A stretch of DNA of 58,000 nt from Adiantum capillus-veneris (lineage: Eukaryota; Streptophyta; Polypodiopsida; Polypodiales; Pteridaceae), in assembly GCA_014529385.2 (NCBI GenBank), contig CM043967.1, positions 81,666,278 to 81,724,277 on the forward strand, in the 5' to 3' direction. Below, piece by piece: positions 42,646 to 54,198 of this stretch. The notes beneath the pieces are model-generated. The model was not told the origin of the DNA and did not search any database. It was given only the letters and a program-made list of their open reading frames with translations. Every line of letters begins with the position of its first letter. Position 1 is the stretch's first letter. A program made the position numbers and the translations under genes.

Positions 42646-43861
42646 GTGCCCCTGCAGATATCCATGCATACGTACTAGCTCATGTGGTCCAAAGGTTTGT
42701 TGCCACATGGAAGCTGTGAGACAGCATTCATGCACCACCTCAGTGTGTGTTACTTCCACTGTAGAAAACTTAGAGGAAGACTTGAGAGGCAGTAGTTGCA
42801 CCGTGTGCACTGCTTTCTCTATCCCCTGGGCAGCAGATTTCCCCTTGGGACAATCCTTTTTGCCATGGACTCTTCCTAAGCATTGAAAACATAGATTCTC
42901 TTACTTGGCCTTATCAAAATCCTCAAGGGAGAGAGGACCCCTGGACCCCTTGGGGTTTTTAGATGCATCTAAATTTGCAACTATAAATTGTCGTTTATTG
43001 TGCCCGTACTGAGTTCGCGTGTTACTATGTGTACTAGCAGGAACGTGACTGTTATGTGTTTTCTTATCATTAGGGTCATGATGAATATGTGCTTTCACTA
43101 TGGCTTCCTCAAGTGTTTTAGGGTCCTAAGATTTGACGTACTTCTTAAGTTCTGGAGTCAACCCTCGTATGAACCCTCGTACTTGTTGAAAGGTATCCAA
43201 TCCTTCCAACTTGAGGATGACGTCTCTATAGTGAGAGATATATTCAAGGAGGGATGGAAATTGGCGCATGGAGCACGTGTCCAGTGGTCCAATTCCGATC
43301 GGCCTTGTTTGTAGGCTAAAATTCCTTGCTATTGATTCAAAGGATTTCCAACTCAGTGATATGATGTTCTTCTCCTTGAGAGACATCCACCATTTGTAGG
43401 CCTTGCCTTCCAGAATTAAGCTCGTTTGCAGAGCTCTTACTGCATCCGAAGTTCACCGTAAGGCGTGAATTCCATCCCATTTATTACTGAGAAAGATGTT
43501 CACTGCATCCTTATTGTGGTCGCGCTTGTCGCCTTTGAAAACTAGTGGTTTGAAATTCTTCAATAAATCATCTACCTCTTTGGCAGTGGGAGTATGCAAG
43601 TGCTTCATTAATTGGGCCTTGCCCTTGTGTTCCAACGTGCTCATCCATGTGGGTGTCAACCAGACTCTTAGTCTGTTGTTGCATCAATTGAATGACTAAA
43701 GTGGAAATTTTAGTAACATTTTCATTTAAAGCTATAAAATTTTCATCCATCATGACTGTCATGCGTGTCTGAAGTGCACGAAATTCTTGAATATCAAGCA
43801 ATTCGTAAGTATCTTCTCTTGCCGTCATGTTGATATCCGAATCCATGGCTACACCGTGCAA
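42646..43861 (-). pseudogene. Gypsy-B gag, broken
   Basis: This encodes the capsid and nucleocapsid protein. An ATG near 43861 or 43846 opens a segment with a long helical region (RALQTRMTVMMDEN, NVTKISTLVIQLMQQQ). Capsid motifs follow (VDDLLKNFKPLVFKGDKR, a W-rich EGKAYKWW, SWKSFESIARNF, FQQVRGFIRGLTPELKKYV). A CCHC zinc knuckle at 42850-42891 reads CFQCLGRVHGKKDC and is intact. A frame change near 43600 and stops near 43450, 43125 and 42900 break it. It continues in frame into protease at 29976 across the CACTA insertion. Confidence 0.9.
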
Positions 43862-44622
43862 TGTAAGAAGTACTCAGAGAAAATACATGATGTTGTAGCA
43901 CTTGCAAAGTATAGCTAACTCCACATCGTAACAGCGAATCTTCGTAGCACGTAATCGAGCTCCACCTCGTATATGGTTGAAGCGTTATCTTTGAGATGAA
44001 GCGTAATTGAAAGTGAACTCTGCACCGTATATGGTTGAAGCTTTACCGTGTATGGTCGAATCATATGTTTCTTTGAATGACTCTTGAAGTCGTTTCTAAA
44101 AAAAACAGTAGGTGCTGTAATTTTTGCAGTCCGACCTTGGGAAAGTCGTAGTGAATTTTTCTTGCTTGAATTGCTCGGCTTGCTTCACCGGAGGCTTGCC
44201 GGCACACGAAGGCGCTGCCTTGCCTGTGGGAAGGGCCGCCAAGAGTGTCCAAAGCTTAAAATAAAATTCCAATTGGCCTTGGCATGTGAAAACAAAAGAG
44301 TTTTTGATGAAAAAAGACTGCAGGCAGTGTGGAAGAACAACGCTCTTCAGAGATGATGATGACGGGGCTCGCACCAGCTGGCTATGGCCGCGAGGTTCTC
44401 GCAACCCCCCTTACCTCATCATGGCGCTTCTCGCAAGCCCAAGACCTCCTCAAAGTATGCACCATAGCCTTGCGTCCAAAATAGGAAGCTCTGCCTGATT
44501 TGGCAAGTAAACCGGCAAAAAACGGCAAGAGACCCAAAAAAGCAACGGTTCTCACCTAAAAGGCCCTCTTTTTAGGAGCCCAAAGTGACCATGCCTAGAG
44601 AGAGAGTGGAAGAGAGACCGAG
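43862..44622 (-). other. Gypsy-B leader between primer binding site and gag
   Basis: About 760 bp without gag motifs. A 102-codon minus frame (44096-44404) exists but has no recognisable domain and may be chance. Two near-repeats (TGGTTGAAGCGTTATC and TGGTTGAAGCTTTACC) lie near 43975 and 44030. Confidence 0.6.
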
Positions 44623-44634
44623 GCTCTGATACCA
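44623..44634 (-). other. Gypsy-B primer binding site (initiator tRNA-Met)
   Basis: The minus strand reads TGGTATCAGAGC one base past the 5' LTR. This is the classic complement of the plant initiator tRNA-Met 3' end. Confidence 0.93.
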
Positions 44635-44635
44635 G

Positions 44636-44806
44636 TGTAAGAACTAGGCAACTAGGCCTTCTTGGCTCCTCCTCCCAACCTCCCTTTATACGCGGGCTCC
44701 TAGCCCCTTGCCCTAGACAGATACCCTGCCCACACTCCCTGGCCCGACCCTTGGCCGTAGTCCATGACCAACCTAGTTCTTAGGGTACAGGACCCGTGTC
44801 CTGACA
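44636..44806 (-). repeat. 5' LTR of Gypsy-B
   Basis: This 171-bp LTR ends TTCTTACA on the minus strand. Its TATA box reads GTATAAAGGGAGG, one base different from the 3' LTR. The flanking duplication CCTTT is intact at 44807-44811. Confidence 0.93.
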
Positions 44807-44811
44807 CCTTT

Positions 44812-44936
44812 AGATAACAACGGTCCTCGTGATCATGGCCACTTCTCTCACAAAAGTGGGAGCAGGCTCGCTGAGGGAAATCTTGAGAAGAATCGCCTAC
44901 CAACTCACTAGTGGATTGTCTGCCAAAATGCATTCA
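44812..44936 (-). pseudogene. Zinc-knuckle-like relic split by Gypsy-B
   Basis: The minus strand encodes ACSHFCERSGHDHEDRCYLK, close to a CCHC knuckle but with one extra residue in two spacings (C-x3-C-x4-H-x5-C). Across the Gypsy-B insertion the frame goes on into 20427 as GLPELQQSLV and then a stop; the phrase after the last Cys resembles the end of many plant gag knuckles. It may be part of an older retrotransposon gag. The evidence is thin. Confidence 0.35.
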
Positions 44937-47129
44937 ACATACCTCCTGTCTCACAGGAATGTTGGCTAGGATGGCATAAAGTATCAACTATAGTCATATC
45001 GAGGAGGCAACTGTTGTGATGGAATGTCATGCGAGAGTATTATGCCATATGCCATCTCATCGATTACTTAGATAGCACAACATGCCCTAAATAATGGTGT
45101 TGACAAAGCATTGAGACCAAGAATCATGTTGGCACTTGTCTTCAGGCAGGAATGACTGTCTCCAGGTTGGGAGTCTAGAAGTGCTCAACCAGTTGGTAAT
45201 CCTCCAACATTCCAATCAATGCTAGATGGTCCAAAGCTCAGATCTTTGCTCAAAAAGGCTGCTCAAGCGAGAACTACAGTGTTTAGAAACACACCAACAC
45301 TCACAAACGCAATACGACCAACACACTAGCACTTGTGAACGCAATACACTTTCGTTGCTTGTAGGGGTGTTTACGTGTGGTGGGTGTGTGTTTGTTTTGT
45401 GGGTCATTGGGTGAGTGCCCTTTTTTGTTTCTTCATGTCTTTACTTTTATGGCTTGCTTTGTGTGTGTGTATATGTTGGAGTGGATGTGTGACACTTGCT
45501 TTATACGGTTTTCTTTCTCGTTAGATCATTGGTTTTTTTGGATTTTCTCCCTTGTGTTGTTTCTCGGTTTTTGTTTTTTATCTTTGTTTCTAGTTTTTGT
45601 TGTGTGGTGGAATGTTCACGTGTGCTCATCTTGGGTTGGATCTGTTCTCTCTAGAGCTATGCACATGAACGACTTTAAAAGCCGTTGAGGGTCCTAAATC
45701 CAATGTGGCATGAAAATTGTAGCCGCTGTGTCTTTTGTGTGAAAGTAACAAGCGAGTCTATGCAGCAACCCGCTTGCAAACTCGACCTGCCCTCTTGCAA
45801 AATCTACTAGCGATAGATACCCAGAAGGTATGGCGTGCTGTAGTCGACCAGCTTCGCCATCTATCCAACGACCCCCACCTGCACCATGGGGCATTGCACA
45901 CCTGCAGCCTTACCCACCACATGTAGCCTTGGGATTTGCGGCTCAAGAAAGTACTCAAAGGCCAACAGTACGTTGTTAAAAGGCCCGGCCCTACCCGTTT
46001 TTTGAAGGCACTAAGCGAGCTACCGAGTGGAAACCTTCAAGCAACCAACTGGGAATGCCTGCACACTAAGGTAAAATCTGCCTATGCTGTGTGTGTGTGT
46101 GTGTGTGTCATGGTAGGGAAGGCACAGACTAGCTTGGTACCTTAGCCACTTTGCCTATAAGATCACTGCTTCGTGTGTTAGAGTTGGAAAACCTATCTCG
46201 CCTTTTAGCTAATGGTGCTTATTGTGATGCTTGTAGAGATATAGAATCGAACAGCAACGCCCTCATTTGCAATCGAGCTCTCCACTTTTGAGTGAGTCCA
46301 CAACATATCGGCCTCCACATTCTGTTCACTGACACCAACCACCTCCTACAATTCAACTACATTTTTTCCCCATGGAGCTGGTCCCCTCTCCTCCACCACA
46401 CGGTGGATTTCATTAGCTTCTGCAAGCCAAAGACTACATTATGCACGATCATGTCAATTTATAGTTGCCTCATTGTTCATAGGTCCACTACATGCAACCA
46501 AACACTACAGATTGAAGATGGTGTGTAAATGAGAAAGGCTAGCTAATGGATCTTAAACTAAGGTGCTTGAGGTGCTTGTCGTGGTTGCCGACTAGGGAGC
46601 CTGAGGTGCTTGCGGGAACACTACCCAGGCTTGAGGTGCTTTGTCATGCTTGCTTACTAAGGTGCTTGGGGATAAGGTGTGCAAAGTCAACAATGATCCG
46701 CACAACGAGGGGGCGAGCCCTACAAGAGGGGAGATGAGAGAGAACACACACCTCACGCACACACCCGCACACAAGGCAAGCTTGGTACAAAGAAAGCAAA
46801 AGGGACACTTGTAAAGTTCCTCCTTATGTTGCCCTCATGGTGTGCATAAAGCCTATTGGTTGGCCACCCAAGGGGTCCAATGATAATTTAGAATATTTAA
46901 TTAATTGTTTTTGCATTTTTAAAGTCCTTTGGGGGTGCTCATCTTGAGGGTCAATACCTATGGAGACGGAACTATACCTTCTTGTCTCTCTTTTGCAGTT
47001 GTCTTTTTGAAGATTCAGTTCTATTTACTTGTGGGTTATGGGTATCAATTTTGCGAGCTGATTTTGATTGATTTACCGCCTAGCCATGTGGCAAGCCGGT
47101 TTCAGGCATATGCATTTTTAGGGTTTTCT
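44937..47129. other. Unassigned DNA between Gypsy-B and Retro-C
   Basis: No gene or element is recognised. Frames up to 103 codons (45377-45688) are hydrophobic, T-rich and without motifs. There is a (GT)n run at about 46087-46110 and a short direct repeat GAGGTGCTTG several times between 46559 and 46670. Confidence 0.55.
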
Positions 47130-47350
47130 TGACATTGGCGTACACCATGTTGGAGAGTCTCCAAGTAAGCTACGTAGTGAGGTGGTCCGGGGCAGGCTAC
47201 AAGAAGAGTGGCCTCTAAGCACTCTTCTAGGCTCCCGTGCTGCTCAATTGGGTTGGGATTGGAAATAAACAACAAACACACACACAAACCCGCAACCTAA
47301 CCCTACACAAATTTGGGGCACCACCTAGTTTTGGATGCAAACTAGGACGC

Positions 47351-47400
<50 letters not shown>

Positions 47401-49647
47401 CGGGCTTCTTTGAAATGTATCGGCAATGATAAAGCAAACACAATTTTATATAATGTAAGAAAGAGAAAGAAGGGGGGAGGGGGTGTTTGTTGCATTAATA
47501 CCTTCTTACAAATCTATCATGACCAATCAAAGTGAGATTAGTATTTTTTCAACATAGCTTGAGTAAATTACACCACAACACATCACAAGAAAAGCCACCC
47601 CAATCACTGTCTTAAAGCCAGGGGAGTCCTCTCCACCCTGTCGCCCTCTTACAGTATGTAGGATTTATGGCTCAATTGATGACAACACCCAGAGACAAGC
47701 TATCAAGAACTTAAAAAAGAAACACCAAGACACTTACACATCATTGTTGTCCATTACTTCACGTTGGAAGAGAGACAAAGTATCCAAGATTACTCCAAAT
47801 CCACCTTCCTTGATTCAGCAAATGCTGGGCTTACACTAGTAGGAGAAATGATAGATTTCCTACTCTCAATTGAGTGATCACTCTCTCTTACAATGGCATA
47901 GAGTTCCCTTGGTAATCACCTCTAATACAACACATGCATATGCATAAGACAATGAGCTTCCACTCAAGAGCTCCTTCTAGAGAGGTTGAGCTTGGATTCT
48001 CAAGCTATAGCATAGTGCTCTTGCTTATGGCTCCCCCCTTTTTGTGCTAGCTCCACCCTCCTTTTATAGCAATTTTGAGGGCTAGGGTTACTCCTCTAAC
48101 CATGGTTGGGTTAGATTTTCAGCACTTATCTAATTTCTTTTGCTTGGAATTATCAAGAAGTTGGTGGGGATAGATGAAGAAGAGAGAGATGAGAGAAGTG
48201 GAGGTGATAGGACTTTTCACAGTAGGTTAGTGTTAGTAAATTAGTAGAGTTAGTATTTTTATTAATTTACAAATGGAATTGGATATTTACAATGGAAGTA
48301 TCCATATAGGATACAAGTAAGGAAGAAAAAACTCTTAATAGGTATGAAAATATGGATTTCTTACAATGTTGATGCTCCAAGTGTCTTGAATAGGGTCAAT
48401 TTTGACGCTTTTTGACGGTCCACTAGCTTTGATGGTACGTTTTTTCTCCACTCTTGACCTTCCTTGGAAGCCAAGGTAAGTGAACATGAGTAATCAATCA
48501 CCATGATGCTGTCTTTCAAGAGAAGAGGCTGAATTTTGTGGTTTTTTTAATAGATATGGGTAATATGGAAGAGAAGAATGAGGCTACGTGGTGAATTTTG
48601 GAATGGAAGTGTGTGTAGGAGACATGAGTTCACCATGGTTTCTCTTATTCTTCAAGGTTGAGAAGAAGGTGAGTAGGGTGCAGAGAGGAGTGGTGAGAGA
48701 GGTAGGGATGATGAGTGGAGAAGTGTGTGTGAAAGAGGAAAATGATAAAGTGGAAGAGGGAGTGTGGCTGCATAGCATGGGCAAACTGGGGTCCACCAAT
48801 AAAATCATAGCTCACAGCTCCTAGCTCTGACTGTTTTTTTCCACTGCACAAAATCCTTGTGAGGTACTTCTTTGGATGATTGTTTTGAATACCTCCAAGA
48901 GTGAGCCCCCGGCCCATGGTGCATGCATGCATTCCATATACCCTTGACCTTATTTGGTAGGTCTATAATTGAAGATATTGTTGAGATCATGATATAAGTG
49001 AATAGTACAACTAAGAAAATCAAATATTGAGGGGTCTAAAAAAAATATGTACATGTCAAAATAAATCACTCTCATTATAAGTCTACCATAAAAAGATGAA
49101 TATTTTTGGTGGTCTAATTTATGAGATTAATAGAGAATAGATGTAGGAAGGAAAAAATGACAATAGTGAAAAAATATACACATAAATAAACTAGTTTTTT
49201 GGGATTTTTGTTGGGATGGAGTTACACCAAAAATAAGAGAATCTTGCATGAAATTATTTTTATATGGAATACAGAGTATGCAAAATGGTAAGAAAGAAAA
49301 TGGTAATGTTGAGTCAATGTACATAGCATAAATAACACACCATAGGTAGAAATATTTAAATAAATACCAAAATAATTATGAAAAATCCTTTTATTTAGGC
49401 CCTATATACAATGAAATATTTACACACAAATGGGCCATAATATACTTTTTTTTTTTTTTTTTTTTTTGGGCTCAACTAGCCCAGTGACTAGCTAATTAAG
49501 GGTTTTTAAGAAGATATGGGAAAAGTCTCCTAACTCACACACACCTATATACAGTGAAATGGTAGGGATAGCCACAGTGTTTGGATGATTTTGGTAGGGT
49601 GGGCTAACTTACTATGGAAATTACGGAGAGCCAAAAAACGGCTATCA
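47130..49647 (-). repeat. 3' LTR of Retro-C (about 2.5 kb)
   Basis: The inner end is clear: on the minus strand the LTR starts TGATAGCCG right after the polypurine tract. The outer end is set at TGACATTGGC by analogy with LTR A and is a guess. It contains a GGGGCACCACCTAG string also found in LTR A, a (GA)n run at about 47353-47396, a minus-strand TATA box (CTATAAAAGGAGG near 48060-48072) and a T run of about 23 bases near 49445. Confidence 0.75.
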
Positions 49648-49663
49648 TTAGCCCTCCCCCAAG
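49648..49663 (-). other. Polypurine tract of Retro-C
   Basis: The minus strand reads CTTGGGGGAGGGCTAA followed by the LTR start TGATAG. It is nearly the same as the tract of elements A1 and A2. Confidence 0.8.
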
Positions 49664-51100
49664 ATGATGGTATATACATGTACCATCATAGAGCATCTTT
49701 TCCAAAGAGAGTGCTTCACAGTCCTTGACGAGATCTTCGTTGTTTGGCCCCTCATAATTTTGGCTGGAGTTACACTCATGCTTCATGTAACAATACTTAC
49801 ATGAGATAGCTACCCTTTGACAGATCTTTGGTAGATCCTTTGGTAGAAGGCGACTCAAATAGGGCTTCAAGCGATAACCATTTACCTTCCTAGAGTGCTC
49901 TTTTCCATTCAAGTCCGTAAGTTGATAGTAACTTGAATTGAAAGCCCTCTTAACTATGTATGGCCCCTGCCATCTAGTTTCAAATTTGGCATCAAAACGA
50001 TTATCAAGTCGATTGTCATACCTTAGCACAAGATCTCCTTCATTGATGCCTTTGTCCTTTAGTTTTTTGTCAAGCTTCTCCTTCCCCTACGTAACTTTCC
50101 TCTTGTAGCACTCGTATGCTGCTTCTCTTTTCCACTCAAGCTCAGCTAAGGTAAGAAGTCGATCCATCCATGCTTCTTGATCATCTTGTGCTGCTTTGCC
50201 ATGAAGTCGCATTGTTGGAATGTTGAGCTCAATTGGTTGTAAAGCCTCTTGACCATAGACCAAGTGAAATGGTGTGAACTCCGTGGCTTCCCTATATGTG
50301 GTTCGATACGCCCACAAGGCACCATCCAAGAAGTCATCCCACAACTTTGTCTTCTTTCTCACCATCTTTCTAATGATGCCTGCAATGACACCATTAGCTT
50401 TTTCTACCAGACCATTGGATTGGGGATAGTAGGGTGTACTATGACGATGTAGAATGTGAAGTTCTTCACAAACCTCTGTGATCAAGCTCTTTCTAAACCC
50501 TGGACCATTATCAGAAACAATCTCCAAAGGTGTGCCAAATCTACAACAAATGTGAGTTTAAACAAATTTGCTCATTGTCCTCTCATTTACCTTTGCCACA
50601 CTTTGTGCTTCCACCCACCTATTCATATAGTCTACAGCCACTAGAATGTAGAGTTTACCATTTTTTGTCCTAGGGAGAGGACCCATAGCATCAATGCCCC
50701 ACTTTTCAAAGGGTCCATTTGCAAGCACGATTTGCCTTGGACCATAAACCAATCTTCTATTCCCATTTACCTGACAATTGTGACAACTTTTACACCAATG
50801 TTGGACATCCACATGCAGACTTGGCCAAACATACCCCGCAAGCAAAATCTTCTTCACAGTTAACTCTTGGGCAAAATGACAACCACATGCCTCTTCATGC
50901 AAACCTTTTAGAATGGCTGGAATTTCCTTGATAGTTGGTACTCTTCTACACACTTGATCCTTCCCTCTTTGATAGAGGGATCCTTCTAGAAAGAGATACG
51001 CGCTTGTCTTTTTCATGAGTCTCCTCTTCTGAGCCTTCGTGAAGTCTTGTGGAAACTCACCCTCCAAAATGTAGCTAATAATGGGATTCAATGACTCCAA
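49664..51100 (-). pseudogene. Retro-C integrase, broken
   Basis: Visible motifs are the zinc-finger region (HEEACGCHFAQE, WCKSCHNCQ), FEKWGIDAMGPLP with the first catalytic Asp, SDNGPGF with the second, and NGLVEKANG with the Glu, so the catalytic triad is kept. A GPYIVKRAF C-terminal module follows, then a tail of about 80 residues whose coding end overlaps the polypurine tract (HHLGGG). Stops lie near 50556 and 50085. Confidence 0.9.
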
Positions 51101-51103
51101 TCC

Positions 51104-51524
51104 CTAGTATCTCGGTTGCTTGACAGTTGCTGCCACCATGATGACCTGCACTTCTTTCTCAACACATGTAACTACTTGTTGTGCAAGTAAATCGGCATCT
51201 TCATTCTGTTTCCTAGGAATATGATATAGTTGCACTTCTTCAAATTGATCAAACAATCTACGAATGGCATGAACTTTTGTCCTAAGGCTTTCATTCTTAC
51301 ATGCCCAAATGCCTAAAATTTGCTTCACAATGAGAAGTGCATCCCCTTTTACCATGAGACGTTGTATACCTTGGCCAATGCATATCTTTAAACCATGAAG
51401 TAGTGTGTCGTATTCTGCTTCATTGTTTCTAGTTGAACCTGGTAGATTATACCTTCTCTTTCATGGCCACCTCCCAACTTGGGTTGAATAATACTAGCCC
51501 TCCCCCTGCTTTTCCTGTGGCTCG
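51104..51524 (-). pseudogene. Retro-C second (archaeal-type) RNase H, broken
   Basis: It shows GGGLVLFN after the FFDGAF motif that ends the preceding segment, then NEAEYDTLLHGLK, GDALLIVKQ, IPRKQNEDADLLA. Archaeal-type RNase H in addition to the ordinary one is typical of Tat elements. Stops and a frame change lie around 51430-51460. A purine tract at 51495-51509 repeats the polypurine tract sequence. Confidence 0.85.
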
Positions 51525-52960
51525 TCAAAAAGCTCCATCAAAGAACAAGGTAAAAGCATTAGAAATAATTTTAGGTGGTAGCAATGGTAGGGTCTTTACC
51601 TTAGGCACCTTAATTTCCTTCTCATGTACCTTATAAGTGATAATCCCTGCCAATTGTGCACGCACACTATCTTCTACCTTGAAAGAGTATTGAAACTCTT
51701 GCAAATCCATAATCCACTTCGAGATCCTAGTACTAAGATTCATTTGAGATGACACCCAAGGGAACAAATTTTCTGTAGTGAGAATTACAAAAGGTTCTGG
51801 TAGCAAGTAGGATCTAAACTTTCTCACTTCAAACATGAGAGAAAGCATCATGAGTTCTGCCTCCGTGTAGCCTCTCTCTAAAGCATTCATGATCCTACTA
51901 GCAAAGTAGATGGGTCGCATCCTGGTACTGTGGGGATCTTGTTGTAATAAAACTGCACCAATCGTTTCCTTTCCAACACTAGAGCTAACAAAGAATGTAT
52001 ACTCCCAACAAGGAGGCATGAGTGTTGGTAGCTCTGACAAAATGACTTTAATATTACAAAAATACTATTCAAGATCATCAGACCATGCAAATTCTACTTG
52101 TTGTGTCAACTTTTGCAAAGGGTGAAGTAACTCCGAGGATAAGTGAATGAAGCGTGACATATACTTCACCTTTTGAATGAATGAGATGGCCTCCTTAAGA
52201 CTCTTTGGTGATGGTAGCTCAATGAGAGCTTTTGTCTTAGCTGGATCCACCTCAATACCTTTATAGGAAACCTTGTGACCAAGCAAGATCACTTCATCCT
52301 CACCTATGTGGCACTTGTCCGGGTTGAGTTGACCTCCCATGTCGTAGAGCTTCTTTAAACCTTCTTCTACTCTTTGTAGATGCAATGATTTTGAGCTATA
52401 AATGCAAAAATCATCAATCAAACCCTAATGGACTTTCCAAAGAATGATTGAAACACCATGTTCATGAAGCGTTGGAAAGTTGCAGGAGCATTTGTCAGTC
52501 CAAATGGCATGACTCTAAAATCATAACAACCCCAAGGAGTGATGAAGGTTGTTTTCAACTGATCTTCCAATGCGATACCTATTTGAAAGTAACCCGAGTA
52601 GCCATCACACACAGTGTACTTCTCATGACTAGCTACCTCATTTAGTATCTCATCTTGAAATGGGAGGGAAAAGTGATCTCTTTTTGTTGCCTCATTGAGT
52701 GGACGGTAATCCACACACACCCTCCACATGCCATTTTTCTTAGGAGTGACAACAACGAGAGATACCCACTCTGAATTCTCCACTAGATAAATGAAACCTG
52801 CTGCTAGAAGCTTTCTTACCTCCTTGAGTAGAGCCTGCTCCTTAATGACTCCTAGACTTCGTAGCTTGTGAGCCTTAGGTGTGGCCTCTGGCTTCAACTC
52901 AATTTTGTGTTGAATAGCATCTACTCCACGCACATTAGTGTAGTCTTTAGCAAAAAGCCT
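51525..52960 (-). pseudogene. Retro-C reverse transcriptase and first RNase H, partial
   Basis: The frame begins at the deletion junction with LFAKDYTNVRG, then [57 protein letters not shown], a broken active-site region (the FIDDFCIYS motif lies at 52421-52395 in another frame), LLGHKVSYKGIEVDP, then RNase H (GKETIGAVLLQQD, FRSYLLPEPFVI). A frame change sits just before the active site near 52418, and another break lies near 52065. Protease and gag are absent upstream. Confidence 0.9.
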
Positions 52961-54009
52961 AGGGGGGAGGGGGTGCTTGTTGCATTAATACCTTCTTACA
53001 AATCTATCATGACCAATCAAAGTGAGATTAGTATTTTTTCAACATAGCTTGAGTAAATTACACCACAACACATCACAAGAAAAGCCACCCCAATCACTGT
53101 CTTAAAGCCAGGGGAGTCCTCTCCACCCTGTCGTCGCCCTTTTACAGTATGTGGGATTTATGGCTAAATTGATGACAACACCCAGAGACAAGCTATCAAG
53201 AACTTAAAAAAAAACACCAAGACACTTACACATCATTGTTGTCCATTACTTCACGTTGGAAGAGAGACAAAGTATCCAAGATTACTCCAAATCCACCTTC
53301 CTTGATTCAGCAAATGTTGGGCTTACACTAGTAGGAGAAATCATAGATTTCCTACTCTCAATTGAATGATCACTCTCTCTTACAATGGCATAGAGTTCTC
53401 TTGCTAATCACCCCTAATACAACACATGCATATGCATAAGACAATGAGCTTCCACTCAAGAGCTCCTTCTAGAGAGGTTGAGCTTGGATTCTCAAGCTAT
53501 AGCATAGTGCTCTTGCTTATGGCTCCCCCCTTTTTGTGCTAGCTCCACCCTCCTTTTATAGCAATTTTGAGGGCTAGGGTTACTCCTCTAACCATAGTTG
53601 GGTTAGATTTTCAGCACTTATCTAAGTTCTTTTGCTTGGAATTATCAAGAAGTTGGTGGGGATAGATGAAGAAGAGAGAGATGAGAGAAGTGGAGGTGAT
53701 AGGACTTTTCACAGTAGGTTAGTGTTAGTAAATTAGTAGAGTTAGTATTTTTATTAATTTACAAATGGAATTGGATATTTACAATGGAAGTATCCATATA
53801 GGATACAAGTAAGGAAGAAAAAACTCTTAATAGGTAAGAAAATATGGATTTCTTACAATGTTGATGCTCCAAGTGTCTTGAGTAGGGTCAATTTTGACAC
53901 TTGTTGACGGTCCACTAGCTTTGACGGTACGTTTTTTCTCCACTCTTGACCTTCCTTGGGAGCCAAGGTAAGTGAACATGAGTAATCAATCACCATGATG
54001 CTGTCTTTC
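52961..54009 (-). repeat. 5' LTR of Retro-C, partial
   Basis: This copy starts at a G run (AGGGGGGAGGGGG) where homology to 47471 begins, and ends where Copia-D inserts. It differs from the 3' LTR by roughly 2-3 percent by eye, suggesting a fairly young insertion. The TATA box is at about 53550. Confidence 0.88.
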
Positions 54010-54123
54010 TGTTGGATCTATATATGCCTCACTCTACTAAACTTGGTCTCACCTATATATTTGTATCGTTTCTTCAATATGAATCAATTTTTGGGAGCGT
54101 ATATGGTGTGTCTCTTGTCTCGT

Positions 54124-54177
<54 letters not shown>

Positions 54178-54186
54178 ATCTCAACA
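54010..54186 (+). repeat. 5' LTR of Copia-D (177 bp)
   Basis: It starts TGTTGGATC and ends TCTCAACA, with a TATATAT box near 54018 and 54054 and a (TC)n run of about 45 bp near its end. The end resembles the LTR of the small element at 4987, which also has a TC run and CAACA. Confidence 0.92.
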
Positions 54187-54198
54187 TGGTATCAGAGC
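54187..54198 (+). other. Copia-D primer binding site (initiator tRNA-Met)
   Basis: TGGTATCAGAGC follows the LTR with no spacer, a perfect match to the usual plant initiator tRNA-Met site. Confidence 0.95.

Larger units (their letters stand above)
20433..44806 (-). mobile_element. Gypsy-B, Ty3/gypsy chromovirus split by two later insertions
   Basis: Short LTRs of 179 bp (20433-20611) and 171 bp (44636-44806), starting TGTCAGGACACGG on the minus strand and ending TTCTTACA, are flanked by the perfect 5-bp duplication CCTTT (20428-20432 and 44807-44811). Next to the 5' LTR is a primer binding site for initiator tRNA-Met. In sense order it has a leader, gag with a zinc knuckle, protease, reverse transcriptase, RNase H, integrase and a C-terminal chromodomain. 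That order and the chromodomain define chromoviruses; the short LTRs resemble the Reina lineage, which is inference. A2 (23998-29880) and the compound CACTA (29977-42642) both interrupt the protease region. Several stops and frame changes show it is dead. Confidence 0.95.
47130..54009 (-). mobile_element. Retro-C, Tat-type Gypsy, 5' half deleted, LTR interrupted by Copia-D
   Basis: This is a minus-strand element with a long LTR at about 47130-49647 (3'). A second LTR copy at 52961-54009 matches 47471-48517 closely. The second copy is cut by Copia-D at 54010, and its remainder lies beyond the window. Between them are only part of reverse transcriptase, RNase H, a second RNase H and integrase. 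The primer binding site, gag, protease and the LTR inner edge are missing, a deletion of the same shape as in A2. The polypurine tract matches that of family A. The left boundary is uncertain and rests on a plausible TG; no duplication can be tested. Confidence 0.85.

Noticed and set aside
45377-45688. 103-codon hydrophobic frame
   Set aside because: T-rich sequence gives Phe/Leu/Val runs; there is no homology or context for a gene.
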